The notes below the pieces were generated by a model. That model did not search any database and was not told the DNA's origin. It was given only the letters and a program-made list of their open reading frames with translations. Of a DNA stretch of 64,000 nt, positions 28,501-43,500 are shown piece after piece. The stretch is from Trichoplax adhaerens (Eukaryota > Placozoa > Uniplacotomia > Trichoplacea > Trichoplacidae). A program made the translations under genes and the position numbers. The stretch spans positions 2,345,740 to 2,409,739 of the forward strand of contig NW_002060947.1 of NCBI RefSeq assembly GCF_000150275.1, read 5' to 3'. Numbering within the stretch: the stretch's first letter is position 1; the number at the start of each line of letters is the position of its first letter.

Positions 28501-31500
28501 TTTACTGCATTTCAGAATTTCTCAATACAGAAAAGTAATATTTACCTTGCTTAAAAGCTTGCTTCAATAAGATAGGTTCGAGCGATGGATCGATTTCCTC
28601 GCTAATATTTTCAAGCAAAACGGGATTTCCGAACTGTATCGAATTTTCTAGGGCTCGCATGTAATCAGGGTCTGATAGTTTAATTATCTAGTTATAATGG
28701 AAATTCAGTTTAACTGCGTAAATTAAATTATCAATTTACATTTATTCATACTACTGTATAAGGAAATACCGCTAAATTATTATCACGTTCTAGTGTTTTA
28801 ATCCACTTGTTAGCCTGACTTTGTGGATCAATCATGAGTGGCCTAATTAAGCAATAGAAATTTTTATTCGAAATAGCTGGACTGTAACGTAGAAGAATGA
28901 TTTAGTACAAACCATCTTCTTGCATTTGCAACAATAATTCCGTTATCGATCGAAAAACTATCATTCGGCAAACCAGCGATGTTCCATGTTCGTATCTTAA
29001 TCGGTTCTCCTAGTGTCTTGCTTAAAGAGAATTCAGCAGAGCAAGGAACTTGTGACTCCTATAACATTTGACGATAAATTTCGGTCATGCTATTTATAAT
29101 TCATATAACAATTAACTTGGCATAAGCGTAATACATCCCCACATATCCGTAACAAGTCGGCACAGACAATGTTTGATATTTGCTCACCTTGCATCTGCTG
29201 TTCCATCCCGCTACGCAAACCGAACGATACGAAGAAGTAAAAGGTCCCAAGTATGCAATGGTTCCAGCAGATATTAATACATCACCTACAAGATTGTTAT
29301 ACACTTCTTCTAGTGCTTTTACAGCAGATCTCCATCGATCATTTTCACCACCAAGACCACCAATTAATTTAGTAGCTCTTTCCAGTTTCTTAGCACACAG
29401 GTCAACCTTCGATTATAATAAAGCTTTCAGAATCATTGCATCAACATTCACCAGAACGAATAATATGACAGTGGACAAAAACTTCTACAATAATTTTAGC
29501 AACTTTATTTACTTGAAATTCGAGCTGGGCCTTCTTTTCTTGCCCGGCTTCCAACTGATTCTGAAGTGACGTAAATTTGCTTTCAATAGCTCTTAACTCC
29601 GACCGTTTTTCATTTAAAGCAGCCATTATTTGAGAAAGTTTTTCTTCTGCTTCTCTTAATCTAATTTTTTTCGGAGCTACTATCTGTAACCGAAGAAGCA
29701 GCAATAATATCATGCACGAATACCAATTATACTGAAAGGGATAACAGTAGCGACAGATTTAACTCATGCCAGTAATCAATACGTTGCCATTCTCAATTTA
29801 CCTTTGCAACACGATCGTAAATTTCCATAGCAATAACCCATTTACAAAGTCCTTCAGCAGCCGAAGATGCAGTGCGAACCTTAGCCGGATCAAAATTTTC
29901 ATTCCTTAGAAATTCGGAACGAATTCTGTCCATTGTTTGAGGCTAGAGCATAAATATAGGCCATTAGACTTGATTTACTTCAACAAGCGGGTTGGAAAAG
30001 TCAACCGAATCCGTAGCAAGTCTCACCTGAATGTTATCTTTATCATATATTTTCAGTGTATTTAAAAAATTCATGTCAGTTAACATTTTCTTAGAAGGTC
30101 CCCAATAATCCAGAATCTATTAATCATTTAATTGCAACTTATTGAAAATCAGTGCAATTTATTGCAATTCATCCGTTAATAAATTACATTTTCAAAATGG
30201 CAATCTATAATTAACAAGACATCATCTTATATAATACTAGTAAATGTCCTAGCAAATTTCCACAAAGCAATGCTCTAAGAAATATATTACTGACACCTAC
30301 ATAAGTGTAATTTAGTATGTGCATAACCCTTAAACTATCTCGCAAAATCTGTAATCTCCTTCTCATAAAAATATTGATTCAATACTTATAAATTCCAATA
30401 TGGATTCTACACTAATATAGGTATAAATGCTTATATGCTTTAAATGATTCTTAGTAACCATTTACTATCACCAAGTTTTACCTTTTCATTAGGTTTATCG
30501 GGATTATTAACTTTGTCGGCTTTTATGCCTCGCATGACACAAACCGCAGCAAGCACAAGCTTAACCCCAGGTGGTGGATTCACCATGGTTCTTACTATTG
30601 CGATATCAGCTGGCTACTCCAAGTTGAAAATAGAAAAATTTCTGATAAATCCATTACACAAACTTCTAAAACAAGGTTATCTCTCACCCGAAGTGTATCT
30701 AAAGCCGCTTGAGCAGCTTCTAAAGCTGGGATAGCCTCAGCTAAATCATTCTCACACTAATAAATGAATTTTGAAGATTGTTTAGGAAGCTAGATACGCT
30801 AAATAACTCGAAAGTAGCAAAATACAGTAAAATATGTTAACTTTATTAAATTAACCTCATCCTTCAATGCCTGAGCCTCAGCAGCCTGTTCGTTTGCTTT
30901 ATGTTCTTCCTCTCTGACAATATTACTAGCGGCTTCAACCTCTTTAGACTCGTTTTCAATTAGCTAAATACATATTAAAATTACGAATTATAGGGTAGCT
31001 TCTTAAAGAATTGTCACAGACGTACAGCATTTATAATTTTAAACATTTATAATTCAAGCACATATATTAATCCTATCGTTAAACTTCAAGGATAGATTAT
31101 AATTATCGACAATAGCGTGAATTACTAACCGTCATCATTTCCGAATTCTGTTCAGAAGCTCGAACTAACTGAGGTTGAAGATTTTCAAGCTCAATTTGCA
31201 TCGAGGCTACTTGTTCCGATGCAAATGCTAGCTTTTGAAGCCCACCTTCGTATCGTTTGCTAACTTTTATAATCTGTAATACACCAAAATATAAATTTTA
31301 GAAAAAATTTTAGTAATACAAAATTTAATCATCTATAATTCGAATGTAAAGAAAATAAATCTTCAAGTACTTTAATTCTAAGTAAATATATTGTACTAAT
31401 GTATGAAACCGTGAATTAAGATACCTCATTTCGTTTTTGTGAAAGTAACAGTTTAAACGAGGAAATCAATTCAAGATATGAGGTCGGTGTAACATAGTTG

Positions 31501-34500
31501 TGACGATTTAATTCTGCTAAATACCTAGATGTAAAAAATTTGTAAGCTGAAGCACGACCAATCTAAGATATATTTAAAGTCTTACTTTTGCGATAACTGC
31601 CGAATGTTCTTGTGAAATAGCTTGCAAAGATCAACAATGTTATCTCTTTCATTTTCCTGAAGGTCAATGTCTTCCAAAAACTTATACGCCACCATTTCTA
31701 GGGCATCTTCTGGCCAAGCCTAGGCGTTTAAATTAAAAATATTTATGCTAGAATTTGGTGTAAGTATTTCCTTACTGATAATGGAACGACGTGACTAACA
31801 ATTAACAATTCTGTAGCATAAATGTGAGATATTACAGGTAACCACTAATCGATCAGCTGACAGATCTACTGTACTACCGTGTATTTTACAGTCTAGTCGA
31901 AAGCTTTAATTCTAATACTACTTAACCGGTAACACATTTTTCTTTGATATCTTACGATGACCTACATAAAATTATGATCTACTAGACCAATTTATACGAC
32001 TGGGTTCTCAAATCAACCCAGTCCGTGCTTTCATGCGTGCTAAAAAGTAGGTATTAAATTTAGATGGCTAGCTTTACGCGCACACCTACCTGGTACCAGT
32101 CAATATTACAGCAATTAATCAGAGAAGGAAATCGTCTTATTCGAGTTCTGAAAGCGTCTCCGATTGGGCTCATGCATAAAGCAATATGCAAATTATCACG
32201 ACAGCGACCAATAAAGTAGTTGTAGAGTGTTAATGGAGTAAACTCTGCATTGACATCTTTCGCCTGAGCTACAGGTCTGATGGCCTATCCGATAAATACG
32301 GTAACGATCAAAGTTTGTTATTAAGTATTAACTACCGCTTGGCTGTTACACACGTGAAATCACATAAGCATCCCTACTGTAGTTATAATTTTATTTAGTA
32401 ATAAATGGTATAATTCATATATAATACCATTACCATAAATTTTAGTGCACATAAACCCATAAAAACAATACAAGTAATGCGTAAACCTCAATTAGTTCAG
32501 CTTTTTCATCAGGTGGAAACAGATTAGGAACCTCACTGGAATTCAGTAAACTATCAATATCTTCTAAAAATGATTCATCTTTGATCTGGCTATCTCCAAG
32601 TAAGAATACTGTAGGTTTGCCTTGACAACCAGCCCCTTTCAACAATTTCTGTGAAATTGAAGTAATCCTATTAACACCAGATCACAACAAACATTTGCAG
32701 TATGTAGTATAATAACAGCAACAACAACCTTGAGATCATCCTTCCATTCAGAACGTCCATAATTCTTCGAAATCTCTGGTTGAAAAACATTAAATCCTGA
32801 CATAAAAGCAGCCAAACTTGTTAATGATTGCCGTCCGCTACCACCAACACCGACTAACAACAAATTCCCTCCAGCTTGTTTAAGTACACGACAAATGCGA
32901 GATAGATGCTCAAGCATATAGCTAAGTTAAGGATCACAATAAAATTAAATAGTTGTAATAGAAGAAGCGCTGTGCAGAGAAATTTAAGCAAAATAGCTTG
33001 GTGAATTTACTGTAATTTACAATTTATACCTAAAGACAACTAGTTTCATTGGAGTCTTATGTGTCATGTTATAATCTTCAAGTTTTAATTCAACGACGTT
33101 ATTCATATCTTCTAAGGAAGTAACTTCTTCGTATAATTGATCATCCTATAGCATAAATATATTGAAGGAATAAGCAGATGCCCTATAAATTCCTTAAACT
33201 TATAGCCACACAAATTCAACAAAACCGTTTCACTGTCGGAAGCCATATAGTCTCCAAATAATAATTTTCTCATATCATCCTCCGTCGGCTAGACAGTTAC
33301 AAAGACCCACGCAAAAGCAAATCGGATATCATTATAGGCCTAATAGAAAAATTGCTAATATGCTAATACATTCGCAACAATTACTAACAGCTTCTCCTTC
33401 TTTAACAGCAAGATGAGAAAAGATATCATCAAAGTTATCTTTCAAATGTTCTCTGACAACTTTCTTTGTTAAACTAAAACCAAATAACGAGAGTCAGTGC
33501 ATATATTACTGAGATGCTTGCATTACACACAGTCCAATAATAAAACCGTACTTATATAACCAGTCTCTGTCATTGATATCAGTAAGGCGATCATAAAACA
33601 CCCTGTAAATTTCATGGACCCAAAGCCTGCAAGGTATAAATCAAAAGAAACCGTTATTTACAAGCATGGGTCTATGTAATCGGTTAAAGAGCTAAACCTG
33701 ACCTGATTAAAGATCTCTTATTTTCTATCGATTGCGGTCTCACTAACAATACGCCCTGGATAGTTCTTGAAAAATCTCGCAAATTAAAGGTATAATGAGA
33801 CTTGGCCGGGGTTGGCAATAAATTTCCAATTGCTGATTTGTAGATCTGTAAATAACATAAAAACGCTAAGCTGTTGTTGCCTCATTCAACTATCACACTT
33901 TTATCTTTCAACAGCAGTAAAATGACCTGCAATGTTGCCGCAACTACTTGCATCCCTACAGAAAAATATTCGGCAGGAAACTGGCGGACCTGTATCGAAT
34001 AGAGCAACCAGGATGGATTACAAGAATCTATGAAGATATCTTCATGAAATAATTTATTTATGCAATGTAATAAGAAAGATCAAATGATACTCATTTATAA
34101 GAAATTAAAGATATTAATTTAGACCCACCTTTAAAATATGGGTAACTATAGTATTAAATATGGTCAGCATTGCCTCGTCAGAAAAAATGGTCATGGAAAT
34201 AATGTTAAAGTGTCTTAAAAATCTTGAAGATATATGACTTCTACCACCCCCTGGTGGGCCCATAGCTCCAATTATTTGTATATCATCTAGCTGAATTTTT
34301 GAAGTATCTTTCCTATCGTACCTGAGAAACACACGACAAGCTATTAAATCTCCAACCCAAATTCATAATATGCATTTAAAACACACAATGAAGGTATCAT
34401 CAATATGTCATAAATTGATTACGCATTTACACACCAAATTTTATGGTCAAGCCACTGTCGTAGTAACTCAATAGGCGGCTGTGCACCGTATTTTTCTTGC

Positions 34501-37500
34501 ATAGGCATATTAAGGTCATCCACGAACAGAATACAATTTTTACCGAGCGGAGGTCCATAGATGCCTTTTCTTCTTTTATCTAATTTAGACATCACTATAT
34601 CCTGCGACAAAATTTCAAATTTTGACGATTAGACCTTATCAAAAATGTATCTACACTGATAACTGCTACTTATAAGAGTTATTACGCGCGTGACTCTGAT
34701 ACTAGAGTAAATAACGTCTAGGGATTAGGGTACATAAAGCGCATAACTTATTAAATGATAAGATCAGCGACTTCTTGATAAGAGTGTAATACCAATACGG
34801 AATCATGTTTGATCGATGACTCCGAATTTTACTTATGTACACGTATATGTTTATACATAGTATTACTTAAGGTAAGGAAACCCTGTGTAAATTAAATTTT
34901 TGTGTTTAATAAGGCTGCCTTTGCCTTGACGCGTATAACCGTGTCTAGCGTTATTGACCTAGTGTCGCTACATATTAAATAACTGCAGCAAATAGTGATA
35001 TAGTTTCTTATAATGTTATACCTGCGTTTGATTAGCGGTTGTTTGGGCAGAAAAGTTTATTAACACAGGAGAATAACGATCCCTCGGTAGCTTATGTATT
35101 AACTTCTCCTTCACGTACATCGTCTTGCCAGTTCCCGTAGGTCCAACCAATAGTATAGGTAGACCATATTGAATCAATAAATCTAGTAAATAAGAATAAC
35201 GCATAGTATCTGTCGTAGGAACTATTATTTCATTCATTTTCGCATCCAAAGGAATTGTAATTCCATTCTTCGAATCTAGCCATGGTAACCATCTGCCTCG
35301 GCCCTTATTCTAAATCAAAATAAGATAAATAATTAATTATACAGTTCTAACTCAAAAACCATTCAAATCATGTAGCATAATGCAGAGTACCTCATAAACA
35401 TAGTCATATAACAGCCCAGTTTCGGGCAGTGGTACATCAATCCTCCCTAGTATATCAGGGATTGGATAAGTAGAAACTTTGCCAGATAATAGTTCACGTA
35501 AGAAAATATCAAATTTTGTTCGACTTTCACCATCGACACTCCCGCCAACAGACCATACACACGCAAAGATAATTGAAGCCTAAAATTTTAAGCAGAAACC
35601 TGCATTTTATATCATGGCAAGTAGGAACTACCGCAAGTCTCGAATAAGTATTGTAGCTATTACCGTTATCCACGTGCGTTTATGCTTGTTCTCTGAGACA
35701 AGTTCTTCACCATACGGCAATATCAAGGCTTTGGTTAACTTTAAGAATGACATTACAAGACTACTACTAGACGTATGTTCGAGTTGCTAAAATTTGTTGG
35801 TCCAAATAGATACTAATATTTATTCATGATTCTGTATTGTTATGTTAATCCAATGATTTATGTAATAATAGTCTACCTTGCAATTTCTGTAGATAAAATC
35901 TAAGCATGCAGTTGCCATCCACTTCATCAAAGCAAGGATATAAGGACAGGCATCCTGCAATCCACCGGGCAATTCTTCAAGCCAAGATAAAAGTAAGAGT
36001 TCCCAACCGAGCGATGCTGGCTCTAAGTATATCATACCACAGCGGCTAACAGTCGCAGGCTGAAAGAAAATATCGTACATGAAATGATCTTACAGACGAA
36101 TACTAATTTAACAACCCTGTACTTACTGATGCCTGCGACAAATCCAAACACTCAAATATTAGGCTCATCTTATCGGACATTTGAATAATTTCCCCACTCA
36201 TTAAACAAAGCTATAGGATAAAATAGTCGAACGATGGTAAACATATTGTTTAGCACTTCGTAACTAGCCGAAAACAAAAATAATGAGTTGCACACAAATA
36301 GACAGATTAGATCGGCCCTTATTTTGATATCCTTACTTTCTTATTGTCATCTAAAGCTGTATTCATACTTTCGATCCAAAGGGTATCCACAGGACCATCA
36401 AATACTACCCAATTTCGTGTTTTAGAAGAATGAGCAAACTCTCGAAATGTTGTCGCAATTACGCCATCAGTCCACTAAAAAGTAACGCATATCATATTCA
36501 TGGTTATGATCCCTTAACGCACAACATCGTTAGTGTTATTCATACTTCGTGAGAAACTGGATCGAATTGCCCAAATAGTTGTCCCATTGTAATAGCTTTC
36601 GGATTGATTATTCGATACTGCACCTAAATCGCACATATCAATAGTGAGACCGTAAACCACATCACATCTAAACTTTTATGTAATCAATTCTGCAGCTTAT
36701 ACGTATGTAGTCTCAAATGATATCTTAATAAATCATTTCTGCATTGTATTGCAACAACAAAACGAAACCAATATATCAAATTTCTGCAAGGCTTCAAACC
36801 ACATCTATCGGGCAGTGCACCTACCTTATCCTCATCAAAACCCTTTTGATGTAAGGATGCTAAAGTTTCTGCCAAAATCTCTAGCACCTTCGTTTTACCG
36901 GCTAACGGCCCACCTACTAACATGAACCTAGTACATAACAGTAAAAAAGCTCGAATGAGAAATTTTTTCCTTTATTATGGCAAAAAATTAAAGTAAATTC
37001 TACTTTACCCATGGCGCACAATCATCATCTCGTAAGTTTGAATCAATTTCTGTTTAAAAAACTCTACAAATTGCAAATTCTTTCCAGTACAAATCTAAAT
37101 TAAAAAATAGACCGATCGCAATAATTTATAATGGTATAATAGCTAACTGCGTCACATGCGCATAATTTTTAAAGTACCTCTTTGGCAGCATCAATCAAGT
37201 ATGCATAATTCGGTTTAGGCAAATTAATATTTGGAAACAAATCGGATACTATTCCCTCGAACAGAGGAATATCGTGGGCTAAAAACTGTAAATGGAGAAT
37301 TCTTAAAAAGTCTGCAGTAATTATTAACTTGTAAATCTTCAGATTAAGAAGTCAACCTTTGGAGAATTTACGTCAATTATGGAGCGTAATAGCTAAAAAA
37401 AAAGCGAACAGGGTTTAAGAGGGTTATAATATTTAATTTTACAAAAATCATAGTATAAACGGCTCATCTGGGTAGGTGCATTGAGCCAGATTACTTAGAT

Positions 37501-40500
37501 TTTTGTTTACCAATACACTTTCATTTTCACTAGGATGTTTCAATTTCAAATTAGCGGCAGCAGCCAAAACCGCCTTTACAGCTCTCATGCCATAATCGTA
37601 ATGAAATTGCGTAGATAGCTGAAAGATAAATACAGTATTAACCCCTAAATACTTCAATTTTAATCAATAATTATAGTAAGCATACAAATGACTTACTAAT
37701 TCAGAACAAAGACGATATGTGGATACGATCTTGATCGCAAGATTCCTGGCATCAACAAAACCATATGAATATAACATGATTTCACTTATCAGAGCGTAAT
37801 CAGGGACCATCATTGCGACCGTTCTAAATAAAACCTGATAAACGAAGTAATCTGAATGAAAACCCCTTAATAACTCCACCCGAAGTATAAAATTCTTGCA
37901 GCATACTTTTAAGTTGTCAGGTAATTCCGACCGACCAGCATATCCTGGGTTCATGGTAATGCATACATAACAGCTTGGATTAAGAACGATTTCAGTTCCA
38001 TCAAAGACAAATCGGTCTAACTGACTCTGAACAGCTCGCTGGATAGCCAAAATCTATATTTTTCATAAAGCAAAAATTTATCAAAATAGATTATATTGTC
38101 CAGTATAATGATCGTGTAGTACTCTAATTTCATCAATACGGATAACATTACAGTACATGTACTCTGCTGCAACTAATAAATTCGATTGATATCTTTCTTA
38201 GCCGAAGCATACCTGCTGGGCAACAACAGACAAGACTTCCAGTTCTATCCTATTGAATTCGTCGAAACACGCCCATGCACCGGAGGACGCTAAGCCTTTA
38301 AAAAACTAACAAACGAAGAATATTTAAAATTAATACACTACAAAACCGGCGTAATTATAAAAATACATAAAACGTTTTTTACTCTCGTAAATCTAAAGAC
38401 AGTTGTTCCAGTACCTTTCCCATAGCAAGATAGTCTAAACCATCAGAACAGTTAAAAACAACGCATTGCTTGGCCAGTGCTTTCGCTAAATCCTTAATAA
38501 CATATTACATGCCCTTTATAGAACTATACCTATGAACTTTAAATAAAAGAAATCTATGTAAAGTACCTTAACAGTTTCAGTTTTCCCAGTACCGGCTGGA
38601 CCTTCAGGAGCGCCGTTTAAGTTTAGACTATAAGCACTCACTAGCGTCCGATAGCACCGGTCAGTCAAAGGAGTAATAACGAGTCTGCATAAAGAAAGGA
38701 ATACGACATCGTTTTTCATACTATGTTCTCATCAAAATTGAAACACAAATTCAAAACTTTTAATCTTTGATAATCACCGACTGGTATTCCCTAAATATTC
38801 ATATCCGTAGTTTACACTCGCATTAACAATGCGAATAGTTATGTCATCTAAATGCCAATAGTATCGCAGCTGGCAAAGCCACTGGAAATCGCTCTCACTA
38901 CTAACGCCTAATTCGTAACCAATAATTAGATAAAATTCGTAATATTCGTACTATCCACGCAATGACAATTTAATTTATTAAAATTCATCGAACTCATAAA
39001 GTCAACTCAAACCTTTATCAGCTAATTCTAAAATTACATCCCTAGCGTGAACGTCGATAACTACAAGAGCACCAAGCGTAATGCGCGTTTGTTTTGACAA
39101 TTCCCCTCGAACCAGTTTGACAATGTTTTCAAGCTATAAACAAATTATGTCAACGATAGTATTAATTAGCAAAATCACAAAAGCTATGATATAACAAAAC
39201 TGGTACGGAGCTGAATTCATTTATAGATATCATGCAGTTATCCGAAAACATTTCAACACTTTCAAATGATATCCGTCTGCTAAGATTCTAATAAAACAAA
39301 TAGTCTGCAGCTACAGTATTATTTCTCTACCAAAGGAAACTCATTTATACACTATATCACTTCAAATTATAGCATCTATTTAACTCAAGTTACTTAGATG
39401 GTGTAGACCAACATAAGGTAAAAGCTGACTCGAACATCTGAGAATATAGTACTTTGCAATACTTAAATGTTTCTTATCAATTGTAACATTCTGATTTACT
39501 ATTTCCATCAAATGCAAACACCAAAAGAAATATCATAAGTACAGACCTGTCTCTGTAGTCTATCATGGTAATCGTTTAAGCCATGCGGACCTAGTTTTAT
39601 TGCATCATGCGTTTCTCTAGTCCAAATGATCTGGTTTACTGTCAGTACCACCTTTTAATCATAAAAATAGTAAATTAATAGGTTAGACATGTAATAATAC
39701 CTACCTACTATTTTACTTTATATAGAATCTATGTACCAAACCATTCTGATAGATATGTGTAAAATGTAATACAGATACTACGTTTTAAAAATATAGCTTT
39801 GCAATTTCTCATGATATAAGTGCTTTTCGCTGATGTCCCTGGATGCCTGCCTACCTGGCCTGGCCATTCAGTAACCCAAATAGACCTTTCGTCGTCAGTA
39901 TATGCCTGATGTGATAAAATTTACAGTTAGTTATCGTAACCCTGTAAAGTGTTCTGCATGACGTATCATCCTAAGCTATTATATGAAAGTTACCACAATT
40001 ATTTCCATAATGTTATATGTGCATTGTACGTTATTATTGAATAAAAATAAAAATACCAAGATTTAGCTGACTAAGAGCTGTGACACTAAGATAGGTTATA
40101 ATGTTAAAGTCAGTCTGATATCCATACACTGCATAGTGAAATATTTTTAATTCTTCAAATGTATGATATCTATATTGATCGTATAAAGCAATATCATTCT
40201 TTTCAAAGTTAGGACTAAAAAACCACTACCATCACATATATGCAGACTATACACTCCTCCTACAGGTTGATTAAAATAAAATGAACCTTAACTAACTACA
40301 AAATTAAATGCCACTTGAACCCTTCACTTCAATATCTGATTTATAATGTAACATACTAATCGTCCCATAATAGCTCTTGCAGCATATAATCAATTTATGT
40401 CATACTTATGTCTAATAACCGACGAAAATTTTAGTTATCAAAGACAATTTCAGTTCCTAGTACTAACAAAGACCACTACCATATCTGTATATAAAAACCT

Positions 40501-43500
40501 TATCACAAATGGCGCTGAGTTGCTTACCTCTAATGCCTTATCTAAAACGTTCTTAACGCTTAAAAACATGACGTTTTGAACCTGATCGTTTACAAAAATT
40601 GATTTAACCGTAGTGCGGGTTACCAAACGGTGCATATTAGTATAGTTTCCGAATAAGTCTATCATACCCTAAGTAACCATTTTTCAACTGCTCCCTTCGT
40701 TTCTGAAGTAGATATCCTTTCCGTAAAATCAATCTGAAAATTACATTACCGAAATATTTTAACAACGCTACATTTTCAAAGATAATATGTATGCTGGATG
40801 CTACTTTGAAACGATACTACTGTAAATTTTCCTAAATTTGCAATACCAACACATCATAAAATTTTAAATTTATACCTTCTCCCCTTGAGCGCTGTACATT
40901 GCAGTTATGTTCATGTTATTTGTAAAATCTAGTTCCGAAATCCCTTCAAAACATTTTTTTAGATGCGGTTGAACTCGAGTAGGATCTTTGGTTTCCGATA
41001 AGATTTCCAAAATTTCGTCATTTGACAAAAAGAAAAATCTGTTCAAAATTATCACAGAAAAGATAGTATTACCAAACTATCACGTAGTTAATTATCAAAA
41101 GATGCATACTAACTGCAATCACCAAGTAAACTCTTATAAAATTTTAGCACCTAACACGCAAATCTATAAGCAAAATCTGCACTTTCGAATTAAAAATTCT
41201 TATAGAATGGGTTTGACTACAGTATATGATTTGCTGCGAACCTCGGAAAGTATAAGCGTTTCTTTTCTAGATACTGATTTAACCCTTTATTTATTTTTTC
41301 CAAAAGTCGATTGCAGTCCGTCAATCTTTCCAGTAAATTTGCCATAGAAGTTGCCGCAAGAACCTAAGAAATATCAACAACCTTACAAACTCTCCTAAAA
41401 TAGCTGTCTATCTTATATAAGCCAAATAAAGAAAATTTTTTTACTTTTGGATCTTTCAGCGCATTCTTCATTACGTCCTTCCAAGTTCTATCAACTGTTT
41501 GAAAAAGCCGCCCCTCTTCTGGCATCTGTAGCATAATGTCCTCCGAACTAAAAATTGGCTCTAAATATAGCCATTGAGCCTGAACCTGCAATCGCGATAT
41601 TCTCATTTTTCAGTCCTAGTAAAATGTTCCAAATCCATCTAATATATGTATATCTATTTTGTACCTTGAGCCATTCATCTATAATATCTTGAACTCTCGT
41701 TAATCTTTCCTCCCATTCCTAACATAATTCAAGATATTCGTTAATTTACTATAAGGATTTCCTATGTTATATTGTATCCGCACTTTAATGTCTTTTTCAA
41801 AAGGTTTGATAAAAGGAGACCCCTTCATTATCTGCGTTTTGATAATTTGATCATCAAGGAGGGTCTGAATATCGTCGATAGCTGCTAGGATAACAATGCC
41901 TAAGATGGAATAACGTAAAAAGCTAAAGTAATTAACTACTTAGATAATGCCAACAAATATATTTACGCAAAAAAGTAGCAACTGGAGTTAACCTGAGTCT
42001 CTGTAAGTAGTCGTATTAAAATTTACGGCGTCCCACTCTTCAACCATGCGCTGCAGTGATTTTTCCAGTGCAAACTCCTTTAAATGTTACCAAAATAACA
42101 AATAGCAAATACTGCTGTATAAGATCACTGAGGACTGTAGCCGTAATTCATCTCTTTGCATCTGAAACGCATATGTACCGCAAAACCGCGTACCTTACTA
42201 GCGGCTAAGCTAATATTTTCGAATTCTTCCATATATGGCTGTAAATTAATTTTCAAGACTTTCCTTAAGGTGGTTCCAGAATCAGGTGTTAGATCAAATC
42301 CTATAAACTGCGACATCTAGAAGAGACGTAGTAACTACTTAGAGAACTCATCAGTTCATATCATTAGTAATTGTGATAGTATACTATTAACAGCAAGTAC
42401 ATACGAAAAATTTTAATTACTATTGTGTCATAAAAGTATCTAAGCAATGCCGTAGTTGATAATTATAAGTAAAAAACAAGTCACACAGTAAATATGTACA
42501 ATACCGTACAAACAAAAAGTAAACGTATGATAACGAAAGCGTTAGTGGCTTATTCCATCATATGTTTCAGAATAAATAGGGATATCACTTACGAACGAAC
42601 CCAATTTATTTCATTGGTGTCGGCTATAATCTAACTGTAGATTAAAAGCATACAATTAAGAATGTACTTACTTGTTTCCAGTGTCTGTCCCGTATACCAG
42701 GGTTACATAGAGTAGTCACCAATGGAATATGAACCTAAACACACAAGAGCAACGAATATTGTATATTAATCAACCTACTGCAATTGCAAGAGCATGTGTA
42801 CTAAATAAGGCTTCCAATAAAGGAATCTGTAAATGATAGCATGAGATATCAGCAAAATCGGCAAAAATATATATTTATTAAATGATTTTACAGTTACTAT
42901 TTTTGTATTTTCTATAACCTTAAAATCCAATATTTGCTTTTGAATAGCGTTGGAAACTTTAATAGCTGGAGTTTCCTCATCTTTTATTTCCCTATCTGAC
43001 AATCTTTCTCCTTTCTTCTGACGTGTTGCCTCTTTCCCTTTACCTTTCTTTAGTCTAGCTGTAAACACCTTTGCAACCTTCAGAATATCCCGATTGTATT
43101 CGTTTACCTAATAAAAATGTAAAACGATATTCACCAATTTCGAATCATAATATCACTAACAGTTTCAAATTCGACAATCAAACAACACTTTTAAGCTACG
43201 TAAGTGTTGTGCATGAATTAGCAATTCGAAATACTTTGCATATGATACAGTTTAAAATCTAAATTCATTTTCTAAGTTAAAATAACCCAACAGAAGGAGT
43301 TACTTTAATGTTAAATGAATTATTTCTCTCTAATTAATGCGGTCAAAAATATACTTGTACGTAAAATTGCATGATTCTCAAAGCTGGCAGAGCAAGGATT
43401 AACTACAAGCTTTAGTAACAAGATATGAATTATAAATTGGCCATCTAATGACAAATCAAATATCCACTATTAGCGACTTTGTTATTAAGTCGACTTTATA

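Noticed and set aside
29180-29569. 129-residue plus-strand frame
   Set aside because: It is the complement of dynein stalk exons; the minus strand reads heptad-like coiled coil and AAA5 sequence in place.
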